The position numbers and the translations under genes are program-made. Source: Dechloromonas hankyongensis (GTDB lineage Bacteria; Pseudomonadota; Gammaproteobacteria; Burkholderiales; Rhodocyclaceae). Taken from it: a DNA stretch of 64,000 nt. This document shows, in pieces, positions 18,121-27,843 of the stretch. The notes under the pieces were generated by a model, which saw only the letters and a program-made list of their open reading frames with translations, had not been told where the DNA came from and searched no databases. The stretch is from NCBI RefSeq assembly GCF_022012295.1, contig NZ_JAKLTN010000003.1:1-64000 (forward strand), given 5' to 3'. How positions within the stretch are numbered: position 1 is the first letter of the stretch; the number at the start of each line of letters is the position of its first letter.

Positions 18121-18477
18121 ATGCCAATCTGGCTGCGCTTCCTTCTCGTCCTCTGGCTGGCGGTTGGAAGCGCATTTGGTTTCAGTCGCGACAATTCGAC
18201 CTCCGATAGCGTATCGGTAGCCGAATTGCCGCGCGAAGCCCGGCAGACCCTGGCGCTGATCCGGGACGGCGGGCCCTTCCCCTACCAGCGCGACGGCATC
18301 GTTTTCGGCAATTTCGAAAAACGCCTGCCGCTTGAAGCGCGCGGCTATTACCGCGAATACACCGTCGAATCCCCTTGGCGCCGCGACCGCGGTCCACGGC
18401 GGATCATCGCCGGGCAACGCGGCGAGTTTTATTACACCGACGATCACTACCGGACATTCCGGCGTATCAGGGAATAG
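18121..18477 (+). CDS. Secreted guanyl-specific ribonuclease (barnase / RNase Sa family)
   Basis: A 118-residue exported endoribonuclease. The signal peptide spans residues 1-20 (hydrophobic FLLVLWLAVGSAFG). The microbial N1/T1 RNase core is clear: VFGNFEKRLP, GYYREYTV, RRDRGPRRII and EFYYTDDHY. By comparison with RNase Sa, the catalytic residues would be Glu79, Arg90, Arg94 and His109, and all are present, so it should be active on single-stranded RNA at guanosine. It lies nine bases after aspS and ten before a barstar-like inhibitor gene, the arrangement expected for a toxic RNase and its protector. There are no cysteines and so no disulfides. A periplasmic or secreted location is inferred. 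Confidence 0.9.
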   Translation: MPIWLRFLLVLWLAVGSAFGFSRDNSTSDSVSVAELPREARQTLALIRDGGPFPYQRDGIVFGNFEKRLPLEARGYYREYTVESPWRRDRGPRRIIAGQRGEFYYTDDHYRTFRRIRE

Positions 18478-18487
18478 CAGGTCAGCC

Positions 18488-18916
18488 ATGGGCGATCACG
18501 TGTTCAGCAAAATCGACACCTCCGGCGTTTACTCGGTTGCGCCAGAGCGGCGTGCAGTGGCCGAAACGGCCGCCGCCAAAGAACATCTACACCTACTGAA
18601 GGCAAGCATCCCATCGCAAGCAAACAAGGAGCAGGCACTCGTCCAACTCGGCGCCGACCTCGATTTTCCTAGCTGGTACGGCGCCAATTTCGACGCCCTG
18701 TTCGATTGCCTGACCGACCCGGACTGGTGCCCGGCGAAAGGCCACGTCATCCTGATCACCGGCATGGGCGAACTGCGCACCAGCGACCAGGAAGCCTTCA
18801 CCACGCTGATCGATGTTTTCCAGGCCGCGGCTGAATCGCGCCAGGAAGCCGGCTCCCCGTTCTGGATATTGCTCGACAGCCCGGCCCGCGGCATTGCCGT
18901 ATTGCCCAAGGCATGA
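18488..18916 (+). CDS. Barstar family ribonuclease inhibitor
   Basis: A 142-residue barstar-like protein predicted to plug the active site of the adjacent RNase in the cytoplasm. The signature FPSWYGANFDALFDCLTDPDW (about residues 58-78) closely parallels the barstar helix that inserts acidic side chains into barnase; both aspartates of the DALFD segment are kept. An N-terminal extension of about 35 residues precedes the fold. The ATG at 18488 is chosen; the frame is open further upstream inside the RNase gene, but that is only overlap. Its stop overlaps nudB by four bases. Cognate inhibition is inferred from adjacency and motif. Confidence 0.9.
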   Translation: MGDHVFSKIDTSGVYSVAPERRAVAETAAAKEHLHLLKASIPSQANKEQALVQLGADLDFPSWYGANFDALFDCLTDPDWCPAKGHVILITGMGELRTSDQEAFTTLIDVFQAAAESRQEAGSPFWILLDSPARGIAVLPKA

Positions 18917-19362
18917 CGACACCGAAACAACCTGTCTCGGTTCTCGTCGTCATCCATACGCCCGAGCTTGACGTCCTGCTGCTGGAACGGGCCGCCCACC
19001 CCGGCTTCTGGCAGTCGGTCACCGGCAGTCGCGAAGGTGACGAAAGCCTGATCGACACTGCGCGGCGTGAAGTCGGCGAGGAAACCGGAATTTTGCGTCC
19101 GACCATGGAATTCAAGGACTGGTCGCTGACCAACACCTACGAAATTTTTAGCGAGTGGCGACACCGCTACGCTCCCGGCGTCACGTCGAACGTCGAGCAC
19201 GTGTTCAGCCTGTGCCTGCCGCAGCGCATCACCATCACTCCCAACCCCGACGAGCACCGTGACTGGCAATGGCTCCCCTGGCCGGAAGCCGCCGAACGCT
19301 GTTTTTCGTGGAGCAACCGGGATGCCATTCGGATGCTCGAGGAACGCTATCCGGACTCTTGA
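18913..19362 (+). CDS. nudB: Dihydroneopterin triphosphate diphosphatase (Nudix)
   Basis: A 149-residue Nudix hydrolase. The Nudix box reads GSREGDESLIDTARREVGEETG (residues about 36-57) with the REVGEETG core intact. Flanking features favour NudB: PKQPVSVLVVIHTPELDVLLLERA at the start, WQSVTGS before the box, and WRHRYAPGVTSNVEHVFSL after it. NudB removes pyrophosphate from dihydroneopterin triphosphate, the second step in bacterial folate synthesis. It overlaps the barstar gene by four bases. Its stop codon lies inside the promoter of hsp20. Confidence 0.9.
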   Translation: MTTPKQPVSVLVVIHTPELDVLLLERAAHPGFWQSVTGSREGDESLIDTARREVGEETGILRPTMEFKDWSLTNTYEIFSEWRHRYAPGVTSNVEHVFSLCLPQRITITPNPDEHRDWQWLPWPEAAERCFSWSNRDAIRMLEERYPDS

Positions 19363-19386
19363 AAGCCGCCAAAGGACTCCTATATT
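19358..19386 (+). promoter_or_regulatory. Promoter of hsp20, readable as sigma-32 or sigma-70
   Basis: CTTGAAA at 19358-19364 is the exact sigma-32 (RpoH) -35 core, followed after 12 bases by CTCCTATA, a partial match to the RpoH -10. The same DNA also reads TTGAAA, 16 bases, TATATT (19381-19386) for sigma-70. It overlaps the nudB stop codon and lies about 37 bases before the hsp20 ATG. Confidence 0.65.
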
Positions 19387-19422
19387 AGGTTTACCCAAAC
19401 TTGATCCACTCAGGAGATAACC

Positions 19423-19839
19423 ATGGCCAACATTACCCGTACCGATCCTCTCGACGAGCTGTTCCGCGGTTTTTTCGTGCGTCCGGTCGACTTCAACCGC
19501 GCCCCAGCCCAGGCCCCGTCCATCAAGATGGATGTCCACGAGGAAGGTGACAATTACCTCGTCCACGCCGAATTGCCCGGCACCAAAAAGGAAGACATTC
19601 ACGTCGTCGTGGAAGGCAATCTCGTCTCGATCAGCGCCGAAGTGAAACAGGAGAAGGAGACCAAGGAAGGCGATCGCCTTTTGCGTTCCGAGCGCTATTT
19701 CGGCAAGGTGTCTCGCTCCTTCCAGTTGGAACAGGATCTTGACGACAGCAAGGCGAGCGCCACATTCAATGACGGGGTGCTCGAGCTGACCCTGCCCAAG
19801 CGCACAGCCAGCCCGAGCAAGCGCCTGACCATTACCTGA
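19423..19839 (+). CDS. Hsp20 / alpha-crystallin small heat shock protein
   Basis: A 138-residue ATP-independent holdase chaperone. The alpha-crystallin domain (about residues 36-125) contains IKMDVHEEGDNYLVHAELPG, then VEGNLVSISAEVKQE, RSERYFGKVSRSFQL and the closing FNDGVLELTLPK. The C-terminal tail is short and lacks a clear IxI motif (ends KRLTIT), which may affect oligomerisation. GGAGATAACC precedes the ATG. It is a single-gene unit with its own heat-shock-like promoter and a strong terminator. Confidence 0.95.
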   Translation: MANITRTDPLDELFRGFFVRPVDFNRAPAQAPSIKMDVHEEGDNYLVHAELPGTKKEDIHVVVEGNLVSISAEVKQEKETKEGDRLLRSERYFGKVSRSFQLEQDLDDSKASATFNDGVLELTLPKRTASPSKRLTIT

Positions 19840-20811
<972 letters not shown>

Positions 20812-20876
20812 TCGATACCGCCCCACCGCGAAAGCCCGCAGCAGCGCGCTTTTTCAATGGCACTACCGCTCTCTCG

Positions 20877-21515
20877 ATGAACAAACCCGTCTGGCTCTTC
20901 GACCTCGACAACACGCTGCACAACGCATCGCCGCACATCTTTCCGCACATCAATCGGGCCATGCGGGAATACATCGAGCGCCATCTCGGCGTCGATGAGC
21001 ACGAAGCCAGCCGTATCCGCCAGGACTACTGGGCGCGCTATGGCGCCACCCTGCTCGGGCTGATGCGCCATCACCGCACCGATCCGGATCATTTTCTGCA
21101 GGCCACCCACCAATTCCCCGATCTGCAGCGCATGGTCGTCTTCGACAAGCCCCTGATCCATGCCCTGCACCGCCTGCCGGGCCGCAAGATCCTTTTTTCC
21201 AACGCGCCCCGCCACTACGCCGACGCGGTTCTCGCCATCACCGGCTTGCGCCCCTGTTTCGACGCTGTCTATGCGGTCGAAAACCTCCGCTACCGGCCCA
21301 AACCGATGCGCGCCGGATTTCTCACCCTGCTCCGCGCCGAGCGTCTCGACCCGCGCCACTGCATCATGGTTGAGGACAGCCTGGCCAACCTGGTCACCGC
21401 CAAGAAACTGCGCATGAAGACGGTGTGGGTGAGCGCTGGCTTACGCCAGTCGCCCTTTGTCGACGTCAAGATCAACAGCGTCCTGGAGTTGCCGCAACGC
21501 TGCGCTCGTCTATAA
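20877..21515 (+). CDS. HAD pyrimidine 5'-nucleotidase (Sdt1/YjjG type)
   Basis: A 212-residue haloacid dehalogenase hydrolase. Motif I is WLFDLDNTLHN (nucleophile and acid aspartates), motif II is ILFSNAP, the motif III lysine is in RYRPKPM, and motif IV is CIMVEDSLANL. The helical cap from about residues 20-90 (HINRAMREYIERHLGVDEHEA) matches pyrimidine nucleotidases of the SDT1 group, which dephosphorylate UMP/CMP or damaged nucleotides. The placement between argB and slmA is one I recall from other betaproteobacteria. The substrate is inferred from the family only. Confidence 0.88.
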   Translation: MNKPVWLFDLDNTLHNASPHIFPHINRAMREYIERHLGVDEHEASRIRQDYWARYGATLLGLMRHHRTDPDHFLQATHQFPDLQRMVVFDKPLIHALHRLPGRKILFSNAPRHYADAVLAITGLRPCFDAVYAVENLRYRPKPMRAGFLTLLRAERLDPRHCIMVEDSLANLVTAKKLRMKTVWVSAGLRQSPFVDVKINSVLELPQRCARL

Positions 21516-21516
21516 T
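21489..21516 (+). promoter_or_regulatory. Sigma-70 promoter of slmA
   Basis: TTGCCG (21489-21494), 16-base spacer, TATAAT (21511-21516). It overlaps the last codons and stop of the nucleotidase gene and lies about 37 bases before the slmA ATG. Confidence 0.75.
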
Positions 21517-21552
21517 TCCCTCGCAAAATGAATAATTCAGGAGAGGGACATC

Positions 21553-22161
21553 ATGGCGACCAAACCGGGCGAACGCCGCCTGCACATCCTGCAGACGCTG
21601 GCCGAAATGCTGGAAACCCCGAAGGGGGAAAAAATCACCACGGCCGCCCTGGCCGCCCGGCTGCAGTGCTCCGAAGCGGCCCTCTATCGCCACTTCGCCA
21701 GCAAGGCCCAGATGTTCGAAGGCCTGATCGAATTCATCGAGGCCAGCCTGTTCGGCGTCATCAACCAGATCACCTCGGAGGAAGGCGAAGGCCTCAAGCA
21801 GGTCGAGCTGATCATCGGCCTGCTGCTGCGTTTCGCGCAAAAGAACCGCGGCATGACCCGCGTCCTGATCGGCGACGCCCTGGTCAATGAAAACGACCGC
21901 CTGCAGGCCCGCATCAACGGCCTGCTCGACAAGATCGAGGCCGCCTTCAAACAGGCGCTGCGCATCGCCGCAACGCAGGAAAACCTGAAACCGGACGCCG
22001 ATTTCGGCGCCCTGGCCAACCTGTTGCGCTGCTATGCCGTCGGCCGCTGGGAACAATACGCGCGCAGCGGTTTCAGCCGCGAACCGCTGGCCCAATGGCC
22101 GCAGCAGTGGCCCATGCTCTACTTTGCCTGCCTGTCCCAATCCGGCGCGCCGGGAGCATGA
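21553..22161 (+). CDS. slmA: Nucleoid occlusion factor SlmA (TetR family)
   Basis: A 202-residue TetR-fold DNA-binding protein that blocks FtsZ ring assembly over the nucleoid. The N-terminal helix-turn-helix reads KITTAALAARLQCSEAALYRHFASKAQMFEGLIEFIE, a close match to SlmA rather than metabolite-sensing TetR regulators. The C-terminal part keeps the family NRGMTRVLIGDALVNENDRL and RCYAVGRWEQYARSGF stretches. GGAGAGGGAC is the ribosome site. It has its own promoter and is convergent with hemB. In a window with envC and a lytic transglycosylase it adds to the cell-division theme. Confidence 0.93.
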   Translation: MATKPGERRLHILQTLAEMLETPKGEKITTAALAARLQCSEAALYRHFASKAQMFEGLIEFIEASLFGVINQITSEEGEGLKQVELIIGLLLRFAQKNRGMTRVLIGDALVNENDRLQARINGLLDKIEAAFKQALRIAATQENLKPDADFGALANLLRCYAVGRWEQYARSGFSREPLAQWPQQWPMLYFACLSQSGAPGA

Positions 22162-22180
22162 GAACTGTTGTTGGCCCTTA

Positions 22181-22208
22181 GCAAAAGCAAAGGGCGCCTA
22201 TGGCGCCC
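22181..22208 (-). terminator. Terminator after hemB
   Basis: Stem AGGGCGCC (22191-22198) pairs with the matching arm at 22202-22208 and the next base. Read leftward it is followed by TTTGCTTTTGC. It closes hemB; the opposite direction lacks a T-run. Confidence 0.7.
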
Positions 22209-22239
22209 TCTAACTTCGCTAACAACCAAGGACTACTGA

Positions 22240-23283
<1,044 letters not shown>

Positions 23284-23382
23284 TCAGACACCATGGAACT
23301 TATCGCTTTGACCCGCGTCAGAGTACGCAGATGGCACGCGCTGTCTCCCGCTTCACCTCCCTGAGCGGGTGCCTTGACTACG

Positions 23383-24045
23383 TTAGGGCATTTTGGCCCC
23401 CGGACCCCCCTTATCCGGGGGCCCTTTGTTTTCCTTGGTCTTGATTTCGATCTCCAGCCAACCGGCCAATGCCCGCTCGGCTTCCTCGACGCCGGTCTTC
23501 TTGAGGCTGGAAAACAGCTGCACCGAATACAGATCGGCATCGCCCCAGGTCGCGATTTCCGCTTTCACCGATCGCAGAACCTTGGTCTGCTCCTGGCGGC
23601 TCAGCTTGTCGGCCTTCGAGAGCAGAATGTGGATCGGCCGGCCAGTCGGCCGGAACCAGTCGATCAGGCGCACATCGAGGTCGGTGAACGGCCGGCGCGA
23701 ATCCATGATGACCACCAGTCCGACCAATTGGTCGCGCTTGCTGAGATAGGGGCCGATCAAGCCTTCCCACTGCGAGCGGATCGCTTCCGGCGCCTTGGCA
23801 AAACCGTAGCCGGGCAGGTCGACGAAATACTTGCCTTCGGCCAGGGTGAAATAGTTCAGGTGTTGCGTGCGGCCCGGCGTCTTACTGACGTAGGCAAGCC
23901 GGACACGTCCGGCCAGGGTATTGATGGCGGAGGATTTTCCGGCATTGGAACGGCCGGCGAAAGCGACTTCGCGGACTGCATCCTGGGGCAAATCACGGAG
24001 ATTGGCGACGGTCGTCAAGAAGACCGCGTTCTGGAACAAGGGCAT
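23383..24045 (-). CDS. engB: Ribosome biogenesis GTPase EngB (YihA/YsxC)
   Basis: A 220-residue GTPase needed for 50S subunit assembly. G motifs are clear: [14 protein letters not shown] (G1), [11 protein letters not shown] (G2 region), DLPGYGFAK (G3) and SKADKLSR (G4). The frame extends about 100 codons further upstream, through the cytochrome c4 gene on the other strand, but the ATG at 24045 ([20 protein letters not shown]) is the family start. The C-terminal tail is a short lysine/proline/glycine run whose DNA folds into a nine-base-pair hairpin (about 23395-23424). It is divergent from cytochrome c4. Confidence 0.95.
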   Translation of the reverse strand: MPLFQNAVFLTTVANLRDLPQDAVREVAFAGRSNAGKSSAINTLAGRVRLAYVSKTPGRTQHLNYFTLAEGKYFVDLPGYGFAKAPEAIRSQWEGLIGPYLSKRDQLVGLVVIMDSRRPFTDLDVRLIDWFRPTGRPIHILLSKADKLSRQEQTKVLRSVKAEIATWGDADLYSVQLFSSLKKTGVEEAERALAGWLEIEIKTKENKGPPDKGGPGAKMP

Positions 24046-24154
24046 AAAAAACTCGGAAGACCCGCCTAGGAGAGGGGGAAGTGATATAGAATAACAGGTT
24101 TGTAACTTCCGTTCCGGCCAAAGCGCCCGTAAAACGCGCATTAGGAGTTCGAAA

Positions 24155-24790
24155 ATGATTCGTACCGCGGCAATGGCAATTCTTCTTGCCACCAGCTTCA
24201 TCACCCACGCTTCCGAAGAAGCACACGCCAAGGCCGACCCGGCCAAGGGCAAGGTCATCGCCGAAACCATCTGTGTTGCCTGCCATGGCGCCGATGGCAA
24301 CAGCGCCGCCTCTGCCAACCCGAACCTGGCCGGGCAAGTTGAAGAATACATCTACAAGCAGCTCAAGAACTTCAAGGCAGTCGACGGCAAGCCGGCTGCA
24401 CGCAACAACCCGATCATGGGCGGCATGGCTGCTCCGCTGTCCGACGAAGACATGAAGAACGTCGCCGCCTGGTTCTCCAGCCAGAAGATGAAGCCGGCTG
24501 CCGCCAAGGACGAAAAGCAGATCGCGCTGGGCCAGAAGATCTGGCGTCAGGGCGATTTCAAGAAGGGCATCCCGGCCTGCGCCGGCTGCCACGGCCCGGC
24601 CGGTGCCGGCCTGCCCGCCCAGTACCCGCGCCTGGCTGGTCAGTTCCAGGAATACACCGAAGCCCAGCTGAAGTCCTTCCGCGTCGAAGAGCGTGCCAAC
24701 GATCCGGAAAAGATGATGCGCATGATCGCCGCCAAGCTGTCCGACGCCGAAATCAAGGCTGTTGCCGAATACGCCGCCGGCCTCCGCTAA
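24155..24790 (+). CDS. Diheme cytochrome c4
   Basis: Periplasmic 211-residue cytochrome with a signal peptide (residues 1-20, [19 protein letters not shown]) and two heme c domains. Heme-binding motifs are CVACHG (about residue 45) and CAGCHG (about residue 147), each followed by the family GADGNS/GPAGAG loop and distal methionines ([26 protein letters not shown]). Cytochrome c4 carries electrons from the bc1 complex to terminal oxidases. GGAG precedes the ATG by nine bases. A terminator with a UUCG loop follows. Related genomes often place it beside engB, as here. Confidence 0.95.
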   Translation: MIRTAAMAILLATSFITHASEEAHAKADPAKGKVIAETICVACHGADGNSAASANPNLAGQVEEYIYKQLKNFKAVDGKPAARNNPIMGGMAAPLSDEDMKNVAAWFSSQKMKPAAAKDEKQIALGQKIWRQGDFKKGIPACAGCHGPAGAGLPAQYPRLAGQFQEYTEAQLKSFRVEERANDPEKMMRMIAAKLSDAEIKAVAEYAAGLR

Positions 24791-24809
24791 GAGACTGGTC
24801 GTACCCCGG

Positions 24810-24836
24810 AAAAGGCAGCTTCGGCTGCCTTTTTGC
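24810..24836 (+). terminator. Terminator after cytochrome c4
   Basis: A ten-base-pair stem (24810-24819 with 24824-24833) closed by a TTCG tetraloop and running into a T-tract. Confidence 0.9.
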
Positions 24837-24924
24837 TTTTATGCCCTTTTATGCCGCTTGGCAGCAGAAGCCGAGCAGCATAGACTGACCACTCCTTCCC
24901 ACCTCGGACCAGGAGACAAGACCA

Positions 24925-25356
24925 ATGAAAACGCTCAAGCAACTCCTCGCATCCCGTACTCGCCCACTGGCGGTCGTCGCCCCTCAGGACACGGTCTATC
25001 ACGCACTGACGGTGATGGCCCAGCACGATGTCGGCGCCCTCCTCGTGCTCGACGGCGAGCAACTGGTCGGCATTTTTTCCGAACGCGACTACGCACGCAA
25101 AATCATCCTGCACGGCAAGAGTTCGAAGGAGACGCAAGTTCGCGAAATCATGAGCGATCGCGTCGCCTACGTCACCCCGGCCACGACCATGGACGAATGT
25201 ATGGCCCTGATGACCGAAAAGCGTTTCCGTCACCTGCCGGTCCTGGTGGAGGATGGCAGCGTCGTCGGCATGATCTCGATTGGTGACCTGGTCAAGGAAA
25301 CGATCAGCGACCAGCGTTTCCTGATCGACCAACTGGAACGCTACATCGCGGGCTGA
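24925..25356 (+). CDS. Two-CBS-domain protein
   Basis: A 143-residue protein made almost wholly of a CBS pair (Bateman module). The first domain covers about residues 8-65 (VAPQDTVYHALTVMAQHDVGALLVLDGEQLVGIFSERDYARK). The second covers about 75-135 (MSDRVAYVTPATTMDECMALMTEKRFRHLPVLVEDG). Stand-alone CBS pairs usually sense adenine nucleotides and regulate a partner. CAGGAGACAAGACC gives the ribosome site. The HDOD gene begins one base after its stop, so the two are translationally linked and may form a signalling pair; the partner is inferred from position only. Confidence 0.9.
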   Translation: MKTLKQLLASRTRPLAVVAPQDTVYHALTVMAQHDVGALLVLDGEQLVGIFSERDYARKIILHGKSSKETQVREIMSDRVAYVTPATTMDECMALMTEKRFRHLPVLVEDGSVVGMISIGDLVKETISDQRFLIDQLERYIAG

Positions 25357-25357
25357 T

Positions 25358-26200
25358 ATGGCTGCCGAAAGCATACATTTCCGCATCCTCGAAGACATCG
25401 CCCGCGACCTGTCGGGCGACGTCAATTTTCCGACCTGCCTGGATGCGGCCATGCTGGTCCGCAATACGCTGCGCGACCCGTTGGCCGATCTGCAGCTGGT
25501 CGTCCGGGCAATCAGCGCCGAACCGCTGATCTCGAGCAAACTGCTGCGGCTGGCCAACTCGGTGGTCTACAACCCGTCCGGTGCGACGATCACCGATCTG
25601 CAGATGGCGGTGGCCCGGCTCGGCTTCGAAGTCGTGCGCACCACCTCGCTGGCCGTCGCCATGGAGCAGATGCTGAAGTCGCGCAACCTGTCGGCCTACG
25701 ACCGCATTTCCCATGCCGCCTGGGAACACTCCATCCACGTCGCCGCCATCGCCCGCGTGTTGGCCCGGCGCCTGGGCCGGATCAATCCGGACGAAGCCAT
25801 GCTGGCCGGACTGGTCCACAACATCGGCATCTTCTACTTGCTCTATCGGGCGGCCGAATACGCGGAATATCGCGACGACCCGACCGCCATGGTCGAATTG
25901 CTCGCCGGCTGGCACGAAAGCATAGGCGAGAGCCTGTTGCATATCCTAGGCATGCCGGAGCAGATTACCGACGCCATTCGCGACCACGACCACCTGCGTC
26001 ACGTCGAAACCCCGTGCACGGTGCGCGACGCGCTCTATTTCGCCAATCTGCTGGCCGACGACGACATGAGCTGGCTGCCCAGCCCGCCGCTCTCAGCCGC
26101 CGACGAGGAATCCCGGCAGGCCGACCGCGAACGCTATGCCGACCTAATCACAGAAGCGAAGGAAGATATCGAGCAGCTGTACGCCTCGCTGGCCAGCTGA
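25358..26200 (+). CDS. HDOD domain protein
   Basis: A 280-residue cytoplasmic protein whose central HDOD region (about residues 20-215) has the PLADLQLVVRAISAEPLISSKLLRLANS opening and the LAGLVHNIGIFYLL segment. HDOD proteins resemble HD phosphohydrolases but lack a complete metal site and act in signalling, often with c-di-GMP or stress circuits. Here AGLVHNIG keeps a histidine but not the HD pair, consistent with a non-catalytic role. It is coupled to the upstream CBS gene. Between its stop and msrQ lies a short remnant that reads like the end of msrP. Confidence 0.88.
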   Translation: MAAESIHFRILEDIARDLSGDVNFPTCLDAAMLVRNTLRDPLADLQLVVRAISAEPLISSKLLRLANSVVYNPSGATITDLQMAVARLGFEVVRTTSLAVAMEQMLKSRNLSAYDRISHAAWEHSIHVAAIARVLARRLGRINPDEAMLAGLVHNIGIFYLLYRAAEYAEYRDDPTAMVELLAGWHESIGESLLHILGMPEQITDAIRDHDHLRHVETPCTVRDALYFANLLADDDMSWLPSPPLSAADEESRQADRERYADLITEAKEDIEQLYASLAS

Positions 26201-26225
26201 ACCGATCAGCGCAAGGACGGTCCTA

Positions 26226-26285
26226 TCCGGGCAATCAAAAGTCGCCGGGTTCTATACCGGCATGGACCAGCGCAAATACTTCTGA
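26226..26285 (+). pseudogene. msrP: Remnant of msrP (C-terminal codons only)
   Basis: In the frame ending in TGA at 26283-26285 the DNA encodes SGQSKVAGFYTGMDQRKYF. MsrP (YedY), the molybdoenzyme half of the periplasmic MsrPQ methionine sulfoxide reductase, ends in E. coli with VASLYRGLDLRENF as I recall it. Seven of these 14 positions match, including the final phenylalanine. The stop is two bases before the msrQ ATG, as expected for an msrPQ junction. Upstream of about 26220 the similarity stops and the HDOD gene begins. I read this as the scar of a deletion that removed msrP and left its last codons; it may also survive because it helps msrQ translation. Confidence 0.6.
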
Positions 26286-26286
26286 C

Positions 26287-26952
26287 ATGACACACCCTCC
26301 CGACGCCCGGCATCTAGGGCAAATCAAGGCCGCCCTTTTCCTGGTCTGCCTGCTGCCTTTTGCTCGCCTGCTATGGGCCGTTCACACTGACGACTTCGGC
26401 TCCAATCCGGTCGAGTTCGTGCAGCGCTGGACCGGCACCTGGACCTTCAACCTGCTGCTCGTCACGTTATGCGTCACGCCGCTGCGCGCCATGACAGCAT
26501 GGCATTGGCTGATTCGCCTGCGCCGCATGCTCGGACTATTCTGTTTCTTCTACGCCACCCTGCACTTCCTGTCCTTCATCGGATTCGATCACGCCTTCGA
26601 TATCACCGGCATCGGGCTGGACATCGTCAAGCGCCCCTTCGTCACGGTCGGCTTCGCCGCTTTCCTGCTTCTGGTGCCGCTGGCGGCAACTTCGAACCAA
26701 TGGGCCGTCCGCCAGTTGGGCGGACGCAAATGGCAGGAATTACATCGCAACATCTACCTGACCAGCATCCTGGCCTGCATCCACTATTTCTGGCTGGTCA
26801 AGGCCACTGCCTTGCTGTGGCCGCTAGCGTATTCGGCGGTGGTCGCCCTACTGCTCGGCTGGCGCATTCGCGAACGGCGGCGGAAGGCGATCCCCGCACC
26901 GCGCGTTCAGCCGGCCAGTCCGCTCAGGTTCTTCAAGCAGAAGCCGGACTGA
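26287..26952 (+). CDS. msrQ: Heme-binding membrane subunit MsrQ (orphan)
   Basis: A 221-residue protein of the ferric-reductase-like/MsrQ family, with about six membrane segments and histidines that would ligate b-type heme (ATLHFLSFIGFDHAF; LHRNIYLTSILACIHYFW). WQELHRNIYL is typical of MsrQ. MsrQ passes quinone-derived electrons to periplasmic MsrP. MsrP is not intact here; only a C-terminal scrap lies upstream. Either MsrP is encoded elsewhere or MsrQ now serves another acceptor. The ATG at 26287 follows the remnant stop by one base; no clear ribosome site was seen. It is convergent with bioC. Confidence 0.88.
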   Translation: MTHPPDARHLGQIKAALFLVCLLPFARLLWAVHTDDFGSNPVEFVQRWTGTWTFNLLLVTLCVTPLRAMTAWHWLIRLRRMLGLFCFFYATLHFLSFIGFDHAFDITGIGLDIVKRPFVTVGFAAFLLLVPLAATSNQWAVRQLGGRKWQELHRNIYLTSILACIHYFWLVKATALLWPLAYSAVVALLLGWRIRERRRKAIPAPRVQPASPLRFFKQKPD

Positions 26953-26964
26953 TCCGGCCGGAGT

Positions 26965-27843
26965 TCAGCCTTTGCGCGGCAGGTCGAAACGGACGATGGC
27001 CCGGCCATCAGGCGTCTGCTTGGGGGCCGCCTTCCAGGCGTGACCGTAGACGATTTCGAAGGTCGCCGGCAGCTTACCGTCGCGGCGCAGTTTTTCGTAG
27101 GCCTCCCGGGCCGACGCCCACGATTGGCGCCCGGTCAGGCCGTGGCGCCGGGCTTTCATGGCGCACATCGAGCCGGCCGCCCGCAATTCGGCAAACAGGG
27201 CATCGAGATCGTCGTAGGTCAGGATGATGACTTCCATGTCCATGACCGGGTCGGCAAAGCCGCAGCCGATCAGCATGTCGCCCAAGTCGTGCATGTCGGC
27301 AAAGCGCTGGGTATGCGCATAGCCATCGCTGAATGCCGAGCGCAGCTCCTTCAGCGTATCGGGACCCAGCGTCGAGAACATCAGCAGACCGCCGACTTCC
27401 AGCACGCGATGCGCTTCGGCCAGGGCCGGTATCGGATCGTCCAGCCAGTGCAGCAGCAGGTTTGACCAGACCAGGGCGGTCGACCGTGACGCCAGCGGCA
27501 GATGGGCGGCGTCGGCTGCCAGACGAAGCGGATCGGCGCTTTTGCCTATCCCCAGCCAGCGTTGCCAGCCCGCCCGCTGCGGACGGCCGGTGGCCAGCAT
27601 GGCTGGCGAAACGTCGAGCCCGATCAGTTCGGCATCGGGATAGCGGGCGCTCAGCGCCGGAAAGCTGGCGCCCCGGCTGCAACCCAGGTCGAGAATGCGC
27701 TTGGGCTCGAGCGTGACGTAATCGAGTCGCTCCTGCATGCGGCGGTCGACTTCGCGGGCGAAGAAATCTCCTTCGTTGTACGACGCCGCGACGCGGGAAA
27801 AACGTCGACCGACCTGCTGCCGGTCGACGAAGGCAGCGCTCAA
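26965..27843 (-). CDS. bioC: Malonyl-ACP O-methyltransferase BioC
   Basis: A SAM-dependent methyltransferase (292 residues) that caps malonyl-ACP to start pimeloyl synthesis for biotin. The SAM motif is [15 protein letters not shown], with [12 protein letters not shown] and [14 protein letters not shown] following; [18 protein letters not shown] is characteristic of BioC. The start is probably the TTG at 27843, which overlaps the bioB stop (TTGA), because the residues after it ([21 protein letters not shown]) match the family N-terminus and no ATG fits. bioB and bioC are therefore coupled. Other bio genes are not in the window. Confidence 0.9.
   Translation of the reverse strand: MSAAFVDRQQVGRRFSRVAASYNEGDFFAREVDRRMQERLDYVTLEPKRILDLGCSRGASFPALSARYPDAELIGLDVSPAMLATGRPQRAGWQRWLGIGKSADPLRLAADAAHLPLASRSTALVWSNLLLHWLDDPIPALAEAHRVLEVGGLLMFSTLGPDTLKELRSAFSDGYAHTQRFADMHDLGDMLIGCGFADPVMDMEVIILTYDDLDALFAELRAAGSMCAMKARRHGLTGRQSWASAREAYEKLRRDGKLPATFEIVYGHAWKAAPKQTPDGRAIVRFDLPRKG

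Noticed and set aside
16279..18489. A 736-codon open frame on the minus strand opposite aspS
   Set aside because: It is the antisense shadow of a GC-rich conserved gene; the translated product is low in complexity and dominated by Ala, Gly, Asp and Val, with no family motif.
23395..23424. GC-rich hairpin at the end of engB considered as a terminator
   Set aside because: It lies inside engB codons, and the T-rich side points rightward where no gene ends.
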